This document shows, one piece after another, positions 34,951 to 43,426 of a DNA stretch of 64,000 bases. Position 1 is the stretch's first letter; each line of letters begins with the position of its first letter. A model generated the notes under the pieces. It saw only the letters and a list, made by a program, of their open reading frames with translations. It was not told where the DNA came from and did not search any database. This DNA is from Kiloniellales bacterium (GTDB lineage: Bacteria > Pseudomonadota > Alphaproteobacteria > Kiloniellales > JAKSDN01): contig JANQLT010000202.1 in assembly GCA_028280455.1 (NCBI GenBank), positions 1 to 64,000 on the forward strand. Reading direction: 5' to 3'. A program made the translations under genes and the position numbers.

Positions 34951-35275
34951 AAAGAAGATCGAGAATCTCCGACGACAGCTCGAAGCTGACTACCTCGACC
35001 ATGCAAGAGCCGAGATTACCTCTGGTAACTTTGACAGGGCTGAACGATTGCTCGCAGTTTTTCAGTTCTTTCGGCCCTTCCACGACGACAGTCAAAAATT
35101 GCTAACTCTCCTGCGAGACCTTGAAACGCGTGATTTGCTTGGGTCACTATTTCCACAGGAAGATTCTCAACTGCCCAAGGTTATACGGAGGGTCGACCCT
35201 TCCGATTTCAAAGTCACAATCAAACTCTATCACCTCTCAGTACAACTTCTACTCCCTAGGCGGAAGGTCCGGTAG
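34937..35275 (+). CDS. Small helical (TPR-like) protein
   Basis: A 112-residue protein starting at ATG 34937 with AGAAGAG upstream, overlapping the previous gene. The first 70 residues are alpha-helical and contain a single TPR-like unit (RAEITSGNFDRAERLLAVF). The C-terminal ~35 residues are beta-prone and basic. No enzymatic motif. Function unknown. Confidence 0.5.
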   Translation: MELDRKKIENLRRQLEADYLDHARAEITSGNFDRAERLLAVFQFFRPFHDDSQKLLTLLRDLETRDLLGSLFPQEDSQLPKVIRRVDPSDFKVTIKLYHLSVQLLLPRRKVR

Positions 35276-35676
35276 GTAAGTAAGCTAGACTTGACAGATC
35301 TGCAGAAAGGGCAACATCAGAGATTGGTGCGCGGTTTGTGCGGCGATCAGCCCGATAGCTCCCAGCGCAATGTTATCGATGTCGGTCAGCACTCCATGTG
35401 CAGTGCTTTAACCATAGGTTAGACTTCCTAACTCGATCACCGTGGCGGCATCTCTCGGATTTTCAAATCCAATTCCCTTTGGCGCCTGAACGCAAGACAG
35501 GCGCGCTATCCTGAGAATACAATATCACGACGAGGACGAATTCCCGCCTGTCTTCGTATCGCCCATCCGTAATGTCCTTGATTGACTTAATGATGAGCAG
35601 AGATCAGCCAGGGTGTAGAAATACGCCTGATTCTTCCTACGAGATACAGCTTCGGAGTTTCTAGAACGGCCTTTCC
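35276..35676. other. Intergenic region, nothing recognised
   Basis: Four hundred bases without a credible frame, repeat or RNA gene. It presumably carries the promoter of the gene starting near 35677. Confidence 0.4.
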
Positions 35677-36291
35677 TTGTTGAGCTCACCGCCAACAAGT
35701 CTGACCGGTGGCATCAGATTTGATGCGAGAGGTCTCCACACTCATATCCCAATCTCAGGCGGCGACACAGGCATTGCACCAGATGGTTCCACTACCCTCA
35801 ACAGCCTTCTTAAACTCCCGAACTCGTCCATGCCGCATGGGGTGGCGAGTTTGTCAGCAGTTGACTTAGGTAAAGGAATCCCTCGAAGAGTGGAACGCAC
35901 AGAGGATACCATCACAGTCCGTCTGAAGAGTATTCAGGAGCAGCTCGACGCTGGCCTTGAAGGGATGCGGTTCCTTAGCAGTGCGCTGTCCGCCTATCGA
36001 GACGCATGCCTACGCGAAGCACAGCTTAGTATGGACCCCGTCTTGGCCTGGCTTGCAAGGATGCAGAAAGACAAGGAGCTGCGCCATCCACATCGCAAGA
36101 TCTTGGCGCGCTTGCTCGATGAGTTTGATTTTTTGGAAGGCCAATTCCAGGAGATCCACTTCTCCAAGCTCGTCAAAGAGGCTCACGTGGGGAAGAACGC
36201 GGCCCGCTCCTATCTTTCACTACTGGAAACGAAGGGATACATATCCGCACGAAACGATGGTTACAGGAAGTTTCTACGCATGCGTGGATAA
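35677..36291 (+). CDS. Protein with C-terminal winged-helix-like domain
   Basis: Up to 204 residues; the TTG at 35677 has no clear ribosome binding site and an ATG at 35830 would give a ~153-residue product. The C-terminal ~75 residues look like a winged helix: EFDFLEGQFQEIHFSKLVKE, then HVGKNAARSYLSLLETKGYI, then a wing ending in FLRMRG. The middle is helical (KSIQEQLDAGLEGMRFL). It is likely a DNA-binding protein. There is no link to known regulator families by eye. Confidence 0.5.
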   Translation: MLSSPPTSLTGGIRFDARGLHTHIPISGGDTGIAPDGSTTLNSLLKLPNSSMPHGVASLSAVDLGKGIPRRVERTEDTITVRLKSIQEQLDAGLEGMRFLSSALSAYRDACLREAQLSMDPVLAWLARMQKDKELRHPHRKILARLLDEFDFLEGQFQEIHFSKLVKEAHVGKNAARSYLSLLETKGYISARNDGYRKFLRMRG

Positions 36292-36349
36292 ACCTGCCAC
36301 GAGACTTATCCCGTTTGAACAGTGACGCATATAAACCGAGAAACTCAGG

Positions 36350-36736
36350 ATGGTAGGAAACGCACCGGCAACGATGAAGATTCTGAAACTAGAGAACGGC
36401 AGCAAGTCCTTTGGGGTCGAAATTCGGGCCGTCATGAGCGCGTTTGAGTTCGAGCAGCTTGCTGGAAATCTCGATAACCTGGGCGTCTTTGCGACAAAGA
36501 CCATTACCCACCCTACGACCTTCACCAAGACCGGAGCGCGGCACAACTTCGCCAAGTATCTTCTCCTTCCCTCGAAGCTCCGTAGGAAGTTTCGGCTCGA
36601 CGAATTCGATTTCAATCAGCTCAGATGCGGGACGGCGGAAATTGGCGACAGCTTGTACCTGATGTTCCAGGTACCGAAACAGGTGCATATCGCGAGACCG
36701 GCGGGGGCTACCGCCAGCAATAGCTCGAGCGTTTGA
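36350..36736 (+). CDS. Hypothetical protein
   Basis: A protein of 128 residues from ATG 36350, or 120 from ATG 36374. It has alpha/beta composition, with a central basic part (KYLLLPSKLRRKFRLDEFDF) and a Ser-rich tail. No recognised motif. A frame on the other strand (36389-36739) is similar in length but has poorer protein-like composition. It follows the winged-helix gene by 58 bases. Confidence 0.45.
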   Translation: MVGNAPATMKILKLENGSKSFGVEIRAVMSAFEFEQLAGNLDNLGVFATKTITHPTTFTKTGARHNFAKYLLLPSKLRRKFRLDEFDFNQLRCGTAEIGDSLYLMFQVPKQVHIARPAGATASNSSSV

Positions 36737-36787
36737 CATCCACGCTAGATTTGGTCGCAGCTATTGCGGCAGCTATCACTACGCTCT

Positions 36788-37081
36788 CTAAGGAGAATCG
36801 GCCTTCGGAGCATCGACCAGTTTTGAATTGAGAACAGTATCATCAATGGTGTCTACAACATCTCTTATGTTCCCCAGTATTTTGGCCACTCCGATGAATA
36901 CCGAGTTACTCATTGCCGCTCCCTGAGCACATCCCGCCCTCTTCATCGGTCGATTTGGGTCGCAGAATGCAAGACGGTCAATATCTCCAAGGTAAGACAT
37001 CCGCGGCCCTAGGTTTTGGAGCTGAAGCCAATTGTGCGTTGGTCCTGATTGCTGCAAGGCCTTTCGGCTCTTCTCCTGCAT
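36788..37081 (-). CDS. Possible small hypothetical protein
   Basis: A 97-residue frame; an internal ATG at 37000 gives 70 residues. The C-terminal part (SVFIGVAKILGNIRDVVDTI) looks like a real amphipathic helix, but no strong ribosome binding site precedes either start and no family is recognised. It lies downstream of the recombinase on the same strand. Confidence 0.3.
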   Translation of the reverse strand: MQEKSRKALQQSGPTHNWLQLQNLGPRMSYLGDIDRLAFCDPNRPMKRAGCAQGAAMSNSVFIGVAKILGNIRDVVDTIDDTVLNSKLVDAPKADSP

Positions 37082-37157
37082 AGCTCCACAGGAGAGAAAG
37101 GAATCTCGACGTCAGCCCCGACTTCCACACAACAAATGGCCAACGCGTGAATGCAAG

Positions 37158-38360
37158 CTACAGTCGAAGCAGCTCCTCTCCTAGACCGCTAGCTCGAATT
37201 CGCTGCGCCACATCCTTCAGGAAGGTTTCATCCTTGAGTAGCTCCGACAAGAACCTGTCTGTGTCACTGCGCTTGTGCAGCTGCTCCTGAAGGCTGTTGC
37301 ATTGGGACTCTAAACGGGAAACCGCAAGCTTCAGCTCTTGGTTCTCCTGCGTAGCCTGGCTCAAGCCATCGCCTCGTATGGATGCGATCGCGTCCTCTTC
37401 AACGACCCCAACCCGGTTGATGTAGCGGTCCGGCATGTCAGAGCTCATGGCCCAGCCCATGATCTTGCACATCTGATAGCGGCCAACCTTCTTGGAGGCT
37501 AGCCACGTAGCGAGACTGTCACGAATCAGTTGCGGACCGATCGGCTTTCCGAGGGCTCGCATGCCCACGCGCCTGAGGAACTTCAACAAGGCCTCATACC
37601 CCATCGGAAACAGCTGCTCCTCCGAGTTGTCAGGACTGGGATGCTGCGCCAGCCACTGTCGAAGGAGGTGAGCGCCCTCATGCACGGGTAAGCTCCTCCG
37701 GAAGGTTTTCGGGTGCTCGATGCCGACGATGAAATGGGAGCCCTTGTCTTCTGCATGGCCAACCCGGATGTTGAGAAACTCTTCGGCGCGAGCCCCCGTC
37801 TCGAACAGCGTCCATACGAGCGCTTTTCCTTTGGCCGTACTAGCGAACTCGCTGCACTTTCGGATTTCATCCACGGACAAGCTTCCAGGAGGCGGTTCCG
37901 TGATGCTCGTGTCAATCCATGCAACGAGGTCCGGGTACTGCTTCCCATTCCCGAGGAGCCATTTGTAGAACTTCTTCACGCAAACCTTGATGTCCCGGCG
38001 GGTCCACGCCGAGTAGGTTATCGATTGGCTGTCCGCGTCAGTCAGCGCATTCGCATCGATGTGAGATATGAACCGGTCCATGGCCGGCTGCGTCACCTTC
38101 TTCAGGTCCTCATTTCCGAGCCAGGACGAGACCCGCGGCAACAAATAGAGATACTTGAGAAGGCGCTTCTCCTGAATGCGCTTCCGTTGCCTGGTGAAGA
38201 TCGTCTTCCCCAGATGGCATGCGCGGACGAATTCGAGGATGTATCGCTTGTTGACCTCGGAGATGCTCTTGTCCTGCTCCAGGTTCTCCAGGCGGCGCAC
38301 GTAGGCCTGTGCGCAGCGATGCACATCGATCTTCGTTTGAGCGCGCGAGACCATAGCCAT
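37158..38360 (-). CDS. Second tyrosine recombinase, with C-terminal coiled coil
   Basis: A 400-residue tyrosine-recombinase-fold protein. Catalytic elements: Arg in FETGARAEEFLNIR (~190), QLIRDSLATWLASK (~275), where the Arg of HxxR is kept but the His is not, and DMPDRYINR with the candidate nucleophile Tyr (~312). The HxxR and LGH-type histidines are replaced, as in some archaeal-type and diverged bacterial members. The last ~65 residues form a coiled coil (ENQELKLAVSRLESQCNSL). GGAGGTATTGA precedes the ATG. It may resolve element dimers or control replication; it is unlike the integrase at 22989. Confidence 0.8.
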   Translation of the reverse strand: MAMVSRAQTKIDVHRCAQAYVRRLENLEQDKSISEVNKRYILEFVRACHLGKTIFTRQRKRIQEKRLLKYLYLLPRVSSWLGNEDLKKVTQPAMDRFISHIDANALTDADSQSITYSAWTRRDIKVCVKKFYKWLLGNGKQYPDLVAWIDTSITEPPPGSLSVDEIRKCSEFASTAKGKALVWTLFETGARAEEFLNIRVGHAEDKGSHFIVGIEHPKTFRRSLPVHEGAHLLRQWLAQHPSPDNSEEQLFPMGYEALLKFLRRVGMRALGKPIGPQLIRDSLATWLASKKVGRYQMCKIMGWAMSSDMPDRYINRVGVVEEDAIASIRGDGLSQATQENQELKLAVSRLESQCNSLQEQLHKRSDTDRFLSELLKDETFLKDVAQRIRASGLGEELLRL

Positions 38361-38591
38361 TCAATACCTCCAACAGTTTTAAGGTTTGTAGGGCTCTGGT
38401 ACTGAATGGTGGGAAAGCCCCTGGTGGGCCTCGTGATTTTCGTCACGAATCCCTCGAGTTGCAGAACCAAGAAGCACCTACGGAAAGCGGGAGGCATGAC
38501 TTCTATAAAATTCTTTCGGTTCCTTCCTCTTCCTGTAGACGCTGGTACTCGTCCTGAAGCCGCTTCAGCCATTCCGGTTTTTCATCCTGGT

Positions 38592-39098
38592 TCATCGTTT
38601 GCCGCCAGAAGCCAAGTCATCATGCTGCTGACCATGTTGCCCGCCCGACAGGAGTAGCTTCACCCGCTGATCGACGTCGGCATGTTGCTTGAACCACGTT
38701 CTCCACTCCCGCCGAAGCTCCGCCACGTCGTTCCAGCACTGTATTCTCTCCCGTCGACGCTCTTGGTTCAGCGCGTCGAGAGCCTCCTCCAGGCTCGACC
38801 GTCTGGCGTCGACGGTTCGGTTTCTCCCGAAGGCCCATTCGTAGAGCTCAAGCAGCTTGGATCGAAGGTAGGTGTAGTGGACTTGTAGGTGAGACAACAC
38901 GAGGCTTGATAGGAGAGTTCTCGATCTCTGATCATCCTCGATCTGCAGCAAGATCTCTGAGAGGGTACGCACCTTTGATGTCAGCATGTTGTCGATCGCG
39001 TTACCTTGATCGGGCCGGACTTTCTCAGACCTGTGCGGACTGCCTAGCTCAAATGTGGGGGCGTACGCTACTAGAGACTCCAATGTTCCGTAACGCAA
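38592..39098 (-). CDS. Hypothetical helical protein
   Basis: Up to 168 residues from a TTG at 39098, or 131 from ATG 38987. It is strongly helical and charged (SSLEEALDALNQERRRERIQ, then WRTWFKQHADVDQRVKLLLS), probably a coiled-coil or partner protein. It lies 20 bases downstream of the RHH gene, suggesting a two-gene unit, and 230 gene-free bases upstream of the recombinase. No family recognised. Confidence 0.5.
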   Translation of the reverse strand: MRYGTLESLVAYAPTFELGSPHRSEKVRPDQGNAIDNMLTSKVRTLSEILLQIEDDQRSRTLLSSLVLSHLQVHYTYLRSKLLELYEWAFGRNRTVDARRSSLEEALDALNQERRRERIQCWNDVAELRREWRTWFKQHADVDQRVKLLLSGGQHGQQHDDLASGGKR

Positions 39099-39118
39099 CG
39101 GTGCGTGCGAAGTGATCC

Positions 39119-39355
39119 TTAGGATTGGGCAGCAGGATTGACCTTGTGCGTCTGCGCCTTCCGTCCGCTCTTTAGAGTGCCAAGAAGATGAGCGTGTAGC
39201 TCATTCACTTTTCGGTGTAGTGATTCATCCTGATCGAGCGCCAGGTAGCGAAGGTAGGCCGACATTGAACTGAAGCCTTTGGCGCTCGTGTCATTCTTTA
39301 TGCGCTCATATTGATCGCGCTTGAGGCGGATTTGAATTGTTCGAACTCTGACCAT
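39119..39355 (-). CDS. Ribbon-helix-helix (MobC/CopG-like) DNA-binding protein
   Basis: A 78-residue protein. The N-terminal strand RVRTIQIRLKRDQYERIKND followed by KGFSSMSAYLRYLALDQD is the ribbon-helix-helix layout of MobC-type relaxosome proteins and CopG regulators. The C-terminal ~35 residues are helical and basic. In mobile elements such proteins bind the transfer origin or regulate copy number; no relaxase gene is nearby to support mobilisation. Confidence 0.65.
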   Translation of the reverse strand: MVRVRTIQIRLKRDQYERIKNDTSAKGFSSMSAYLRYLALDQDESLHRKVNELHAHLLGTLKSGRKAQTHKVNPAAQS

Positions 39356-39496
39356 CTTAGGTAACGCTTTGCAGGATGGTTCACGACTTTAGGTTTGCGC
39401 TCCTTTCTGTACCAAGCTTGGTTCTCATATGCGGCGCGTTGACAGCATAACCCCACACCGTTAGAAGGCCGCCATCTCAAGGAAGGAACGCTCAAC

Positions 39497-39787
39497 ATGC
39501 CCCGCAAATCGAAGAAGCTATTCAGCGCGAAAGATCTGACAAAGGGAGAGCAACGAAAGCTGACAGCACTCCGTAAATCTCTAGGCGACGAGATTGCTGA
39601 TCGAGCTTTTGCGGAGTGGCTAGAGACGCAGGCGGTTGCACCAGAGCCGGTCGATAAGAACGCTGAGATGATCGCGGACGCCGTTCAGAAGCTGCGTGAG
39701 TCGAAGGGACTGCGCATCCCACGGGGTGGCTATCGTGTTACATCCGGCAGAGGGAGGACCATTGTTGAGTTGCTGGATGGACAATGA
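39497..39787 (+). CDS. Small basic hypothetical protein
   Basis: A 96-residue protein with a good start (AAGGAAGGAACG before ATG 39497). The N-terminal 40 residues are Lys-rich and helical, and the C-terminus (LRIPRGGYRVTSGRGRTIVEL) is beta-prone and Gly/Arg-rich, suggesting nucleic-acid contact. It diverges from the RHH gene. No known family. Confidence 0.5.
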   Translation: MPRKSKKLFSAKDLTKGEQRKLTALRKSLGDEIADRAFAEWLETQAVAPEPVDKNAEMIADAVQKLRESKGLRIPRGGYRVTSGRGRTIVELLDGQ

Positions 39788-39892
39788 GAGAACGATCAGA
39801 TCAGTCCAACTCGCTACCTAGGTGAGATGACGTTTCAAGGTGGAATTGACGCCCTCGGTCCAGGGTGAGACTCATAGAGTTTCAATTAGCAG

Positions 39893-40393
39893 CTACGATA
39901 CGTCACCGTTTGCGTTCCGTGATCCGGCGGTAAACACTCGCGCTATAGATGCAATCAATATGATGTAGGAAAGTGCGGTGAGGATACCCAGGTTTACTAA
40001 CGTCACGATGACCTCAAGTATCTCCTGGCTAAGAATCTCTGTCACGAATTCAACATCAAGCAGAACTAGTACAAGCAAGAAACCAAATACGATATAGAGA
40101 AGAAAGACAACTCCGGCTATTGACGGCAGGAAGACTCGGACCTGTCGCGCATAGAGCGACGTGTGAACGTAGATGGCCTCCTGAATTTCTACTAGAGCGC
40201 TCCCATCTGCATCGACAGTACGTGGAACGCTGCGCATGCGCATGTCGTAGACGTCTTTTCCAAACGCTAGAACAATTGCGACCGCCGACAGCACGACTCC
40301 AATCTGAGCAAATATGCTGTCCCAGAATCCAAGTGAGACAAGGAAAGACGTGCCCGTCAGAGCTCCCTCAGAACTGACGATAAGAGACTGCAT
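39893..40393 (-). CDS. Multi-pass membrane protein
   Basis: A 166-residue protein with four predicted helices: FWDSIFAQIGVVLSAVAIVL (~23-43), FLPSIAGVVFLLYIVFGFLL (~88-112), EVIVTLVNLGIL and YIILIASIARVF. A soluble loop of ~40 residues separates helix 1 from helix 2. It is encoded 64 bases downstream of another membrane-anchored protein on the same strand; the two may act together. Function unknown. Confidence 0.55.
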   Translation of the reverse strand: MQSLIVSSEGALTGTSFLVSLGFWDSIFAQIGVVLSAVAIVLAFGKDVYDMRMRSVPRTVDADGSALVEIQEAIYVHTSLYARQVRVFLPSIAGVVFLLYIVFGFLLVLVLLDVEFVTEILSQEILEVIVTLVNLGILTALSYIILIASIARVFTAGSRNANGDVS

Positions 40394-40456
40394 GCCGCCT
40401 CCTCGACGATTTTGGAACGTACTTTCGAGAGTGCTTCTCTAGAAGATGAGGGGGAT

Positions 40457-41086
40457 CTAAGCGACCTTCTCGGAATGGTCCGAGCAAATCCGGTCTAAGA
40501 AACTGCGGTAGGCATCAAACCGCCTATCCTCATTTGCTGCGTCAGGAGGCAGGAATTCGCAATTGAAGGCGAGCACCGAATTTGACGGGTGGTATCCTTC
40601 AATCCACATAACTCTCCCTTTGGGGGTCTCCGCCAATGTGGGGTGGAATGTCTGTAGCTTCTCAACAAAGTTCTTCTCTTGGGGATCAGCAATTTCGCTC
40701 GGCTGCTTCGCGACATAAACAGACAGATTGGGATATCGCTCGGCCGCTTCACGAAAAGCCTCTCGTGTCACAGAAGGCGGGCTCGCGAGTATGTAGTGGA
40801 TGGTGCAACCCCTATCCAACCAGCTTTCTAGGCAATCTCGCTTCCATGGGTATCGTCTCTTGATCAAAGGGAAACCATCACCGCCGGTGATGTATATTGT
40901 GGTGTCCGCTGTGATGAATGGATCCATCAGCGGTCCGAGGTCTCTCGCGATTGTTGCTTCTGACAACCAGACATGGCCATCCGACCTCTTCCGGAAGAGG
41001 AATCGACGTACGATCAGCACTGCGGAAAACGTGAGAAGGAGAACGACGGCGAGGATTAGCACAAGCAATTGTCCTGACGTCAGCAT
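40457..41086 (-). CDS. Membrane-anchored protein with soluble C-terminal domain
   Basis: A 209-residue protein starting at ATG 41086 with a GGGGGGG-AGCG site. Residues 3-28 form one transmembrane helix followed by a basic stop (RRFLFRKR), so the ~175-residue domain is cytoplasmic. That domain is alpha/beta (TIYITGGDGFPLIKR, then CTIHYILASPP, then GRVMWIEGYHPSNSVLAFN), faintly like phospholipase D-type proteins, but no HKD motif is present. Partner of the membrane protein gene downstream. Function unknown; an effector-and-anchor pair is one idea. Confidence 0.55.
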   Translation of the reverse strand: MLTSGQLLVLILAVVLLLTFSAVLIVRRFLFRKRSDGHVWLSEATIARDLGPLMDPFITADTTIYITGGDGFPLIKRRYPWKRDCLESWLDRGCTIHYILASPPSVTREAFREAAERYPNLSVYVAKQPSEIADPQEKNFVEKLQTFHPTLAETPKGRVMWIEGYHPSNSVLAFNCEFLPPDAANEDRRFDAYRSFLDRICSDHSEKVA

Positions 41087-41734
41087 CGCTCCCCCCCTTC
41101 GCCTAGCGGTGGCTTGTTTGCAAACAGTGAATGGCATGCCACGCATGCATCCAAATGCCAATCACGCCACATTCGCCGTCTACCATGCAGGGGAGTTCTA
41201 AAGCAGCGAGAAGAAGTTCACGACGCCGGTGTATGCGTCGCCGATGATGATAGGACCGTAGATGGGCGCGTGATCAGGAATCACTGTCGCGTCGTCGATC
41301 GTCCACCGTTGCCCGGCCCTGGCGAAACCGACTTCACGTCGTCGCCTCGTTGCCATCCCTGCACTTATAGTTGTCTATTTTATTGCCTAATATCGTATTT
41401 GGGCGCGGAATCACCGTCAAGACAAAATTGACACTTTTCTGCAATAGTTATCAAAGGGTTAATAGGGAATCGGCGTAGGTCGCTTCGCATTGGGCTGGCG
41501 TGGCAGAGCCATGAATATACCGCTCGCCAACGGGCCGCCGCTCATTAATGTGAGCGGCACGTGCAACAAGTGCCGAACACCAGTGAACGGTATCCTTCAA
41601 GTTGGCCCATCCACTTCGTCTCGGCAGTAGGCATTCAGTCGTCCAGGGTCATGGGTGATCGAGGGGCCTTGGCTCCGAAAGAAAGATAAACTCCTCAAGC
41701 ATACAGAGAGCGTAGAGTTACATTGAGATACAGA
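41087..41734. other. Non-coding stretch with hairpins
   Basis: About 650 bases without a credible protein frame. GCCGCTCA (41537-41544) and TGAGCGGC (41551-41558) form an 8-bp hairpin with a TTAATG loop, followed at once by a smaller GCAC/GTGC hairpin. A TTGACA hexamer at 41428-41433 points toward them, but no good -10 was found. A small RNA is possible but unproven. Confidence 0.4.
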
Positions 41735-41998
41735 ATGGCGAAAAGACTTTACGAGGCCGTCTCTTGGAGTTTTGGCTTTGCAGTCGTCGCGATGCCGCTA
41801 GTCATAGCTGGGGCACTAACGGTCGCTTATGCGATCTCTTATCGTAGTCACTCCGCAATTCCTGACCGTGAGAACCTGAGCGGGATCGAGGTTCTCCGAC
41901 CCTACTATAGCTGCACGAAGGCCGCGAGCGAAACGCAACGACCACAAAATCGAGATGGCCGATTGACGCTGGAAGAACTCTGCGATTCCTATCGATAG
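41735..41998 (+). CDS. Small single-pass membrane protein
   Basis: An 87-residue protein with one long hydrophobic helix (FGFAVVAMPLVIAGALTVAY, ~13-34) after a short basic N-terminus, and a polar tail with two Cys. The start is taken at ATG 41735, four codons inside a longer frame. No family recognised. Confidence 0.45.
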   Translation: MAKRLYEAVSWSFGFAVVAMPLVIAGALTVAYAISYRSHSAIPDRENLSGIEVLRPYYSCTKAASETQRPQNRDGRLTLEELCDSYR

Positions 41999-42213
41999 GT
42001 CGGGATCGTAACGCCTGATCTGAATCGACCTGTCGTACCTAACCCTGACAGCAGCGTATTGGTTCGCAGGACTACATTGCCGTCAGCAATTTGTTCCGCT
42101 CCTCAGTTGGCACCTATCCGGCTTCTGAGCGTCGCATGATCTGATACGGGTCAACTCGTCTACTCGTTGAATCACGCAGGAACTCAACGACGTCTAGCAT
42201 TCGTTCTCTGTTC

Positions 42214-42438
42214 TCATTGAGACATTTCGCGCCTGAAGAGCGTAGACGGTTCAATCTCCAGGGCCCGGGCAAGCCGCTCTACCATATCGACAGTAGGCGA
42301 ATTCTCCCTCCGCTCGATCATTCCGACATAGTTGCGATTGATACCAACTAGGTCGGCCAGCGCCTCCTGGCTCAGGCCGCGCTCCTTGCGGGCCCGCCGC
42401 AGATTCTTCGCCACGACCTCGCCAAGCGACATAGCCAT
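42214..42438 (-). CDS. XRE-family helix-turn-helix regulator
   Basis: A 74-residue single-domain regulator like phage Cro/CI and controller proteins: KNLRRARKERGLSQEALADL and NRNYVGMIERRENSPTVDMV give the five-helix HTH_3 domain, ending ALEIEPSTLF. It diverges from the Tat M23 peptidase gene. A perfect 16-bp palindrome lies 36 bases upstream of its start, the expected place for an autoregulatory operator. It probably controls itself and the envelope genes that follow. Confidence 0.85.
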   Translation of the reverse strand: MAMSLGEVVAKNLRRARKERGLSQEALADLVGINRNYVGMIERRENSPTVDMVERLARALEIEPSTLFRREMSQ

Positions 42439-42473
42439 GGCGAGAAACGAAACCCGTTGAGGCGAAATCCACC

Positions 42474-42489
42474 ACCTAGTATACTAGGT
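42474..42489. promoter_or_regulatory. Perfect 16-bp palindrome, probable XRE operator
   Basis: ACCTAGTATACTAGGT, an exact palindrome in the 154-base gap between the divergent XRE regulator and M23 peptidase genes. Length, symmetry and position fit a dimeric XRE-type repressor site. Confidence 0.7.
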
Positions 42490-42592
42490 ATTTCGATAGA
42501 ACAGTCCTGGGCGCGGGGCCTTCTTGCCCTGAACAGGCGCTCGCGCCTCCCAAGAGACCGAAAGCCTTTTAAGGCGCGAGGGCCTCGCGTCG

Positions 42593-43381
42593 ATGATGGA
42601 GACCCCGTCCCTGGAAGCCAGATTGGAGCATGCAGACAGAAACCAGCGGCTGTCACGTCGCGAATTCCTAGCGGCGGGAGCTGCCGCTGCCTTAACCGCG
42701 GCAGCCGACTCGTCTATCGCCAATGCTGCCTCCGAACCCAGCAAAGAGGATATTCTCCGCTATCTGAGGCGCCGCGTTCCTGTTACCTATGTAGACAGCG
42801 AACTACCGCGGGTCGGTTCCGATTACCGGTCAACGCGTGCCCTCAACGGTAAGCGCCGATCAGGTGGGCTGCACAATGGCATCGATATGGCGCAGCCGTA
42901 TGGGACACCGGTAGTTGCTGCTGCTCCGGGTTGGGCTCGAAACGTTCGGACACCGCAAGGCGGGTTGCGCGTTGAGGTCTACCACGAGCAGAAACTCTAT
43001 CTGGACACCGATGGGGCGGGCGAGACCTACAGAGTTTCGGTACCGCTGTCGATTCTAACGACCTATGCCCATCTTTCCCGAAGTGAGATACCGCAGGACT
43101 ACGTCGGTAAGAAACACCTGTGGGTCAAGCGTGGCGACGTGATTGGCGCCGTCGGCCGCTCTGGCTCGTGGTCAGGCGATGTTACGCACCTGCATTTCGG
43201 CGCTCATACCAAGGGGCCCTATAGCCGCTGGGATGTATGGAAGGATATCAACCCGCACCTGCTGTGGGCGGATGGCCCCGGAAAGGTGACAAGGTACGAT
43301 CCATCACGCACCTACTCGGAACGAGCCGTAGAGCTTACGTACCCTCTGAACCCCATTCCGGCCAACGTGAGCAAAGTTTAG
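42593..43381 (+). CDS. Tat-exported M23-family metallopeptidase
   Basis: A 262-residue protein with a twin-arginine signal: a 19-residue polar lead, SRREFLAAGAAAALTAAA, cleavage near SIANA. The peptidase domain keeps both zinc motifs, GLHNGIDMA (HxxxD) and THLHFGAH (HxH), plus TYAHLS, so it should be an active periplasmic endopeptidase on peptidoglycan. It is a close relative of the degenerate copy at 25537 (shared RRVPVTY, HLLWADGPGKVT). Tat export is unusual for this family. It lies 45 bases before the TPR gene in the same direction, and shares a promoter region with the XRE gene. Confidence 0.83.
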   Translation: MMETPSLEARLEHADRNQRLSRREFLAAGAAAALTAAADSSIANAASEPSKEDILRYLRRRVPVTYVDSELPRVGSDYRSTRALNGKRRSGGLHNGIDMAQPYGTPVVAAAPGWARNVRTPQGGLRVEVYHEQKLYLDTDGAGETYRVSVPLSILTTYAHLSRSEIPQDYVGKKHLWVKRGDVIGAVGRSGSWSGDVTHLHFGAHTKGPYSRWDVWKDINPHLLWADGPGKVTRYDPSRTYSERAVELTYPLNPIPANVSKV

Positions 43382-43426
43382 GCACTGGAGCAAAGCCTTA
43401 TATATGAGCTGCTCCCATGATTGGGC

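Noticed and set aside
41114-41431. 105-residue rightward frame
   Set aside because: Starts inside the leader of a divergent gene, lacks a ribosome binding site and has irregular composition.
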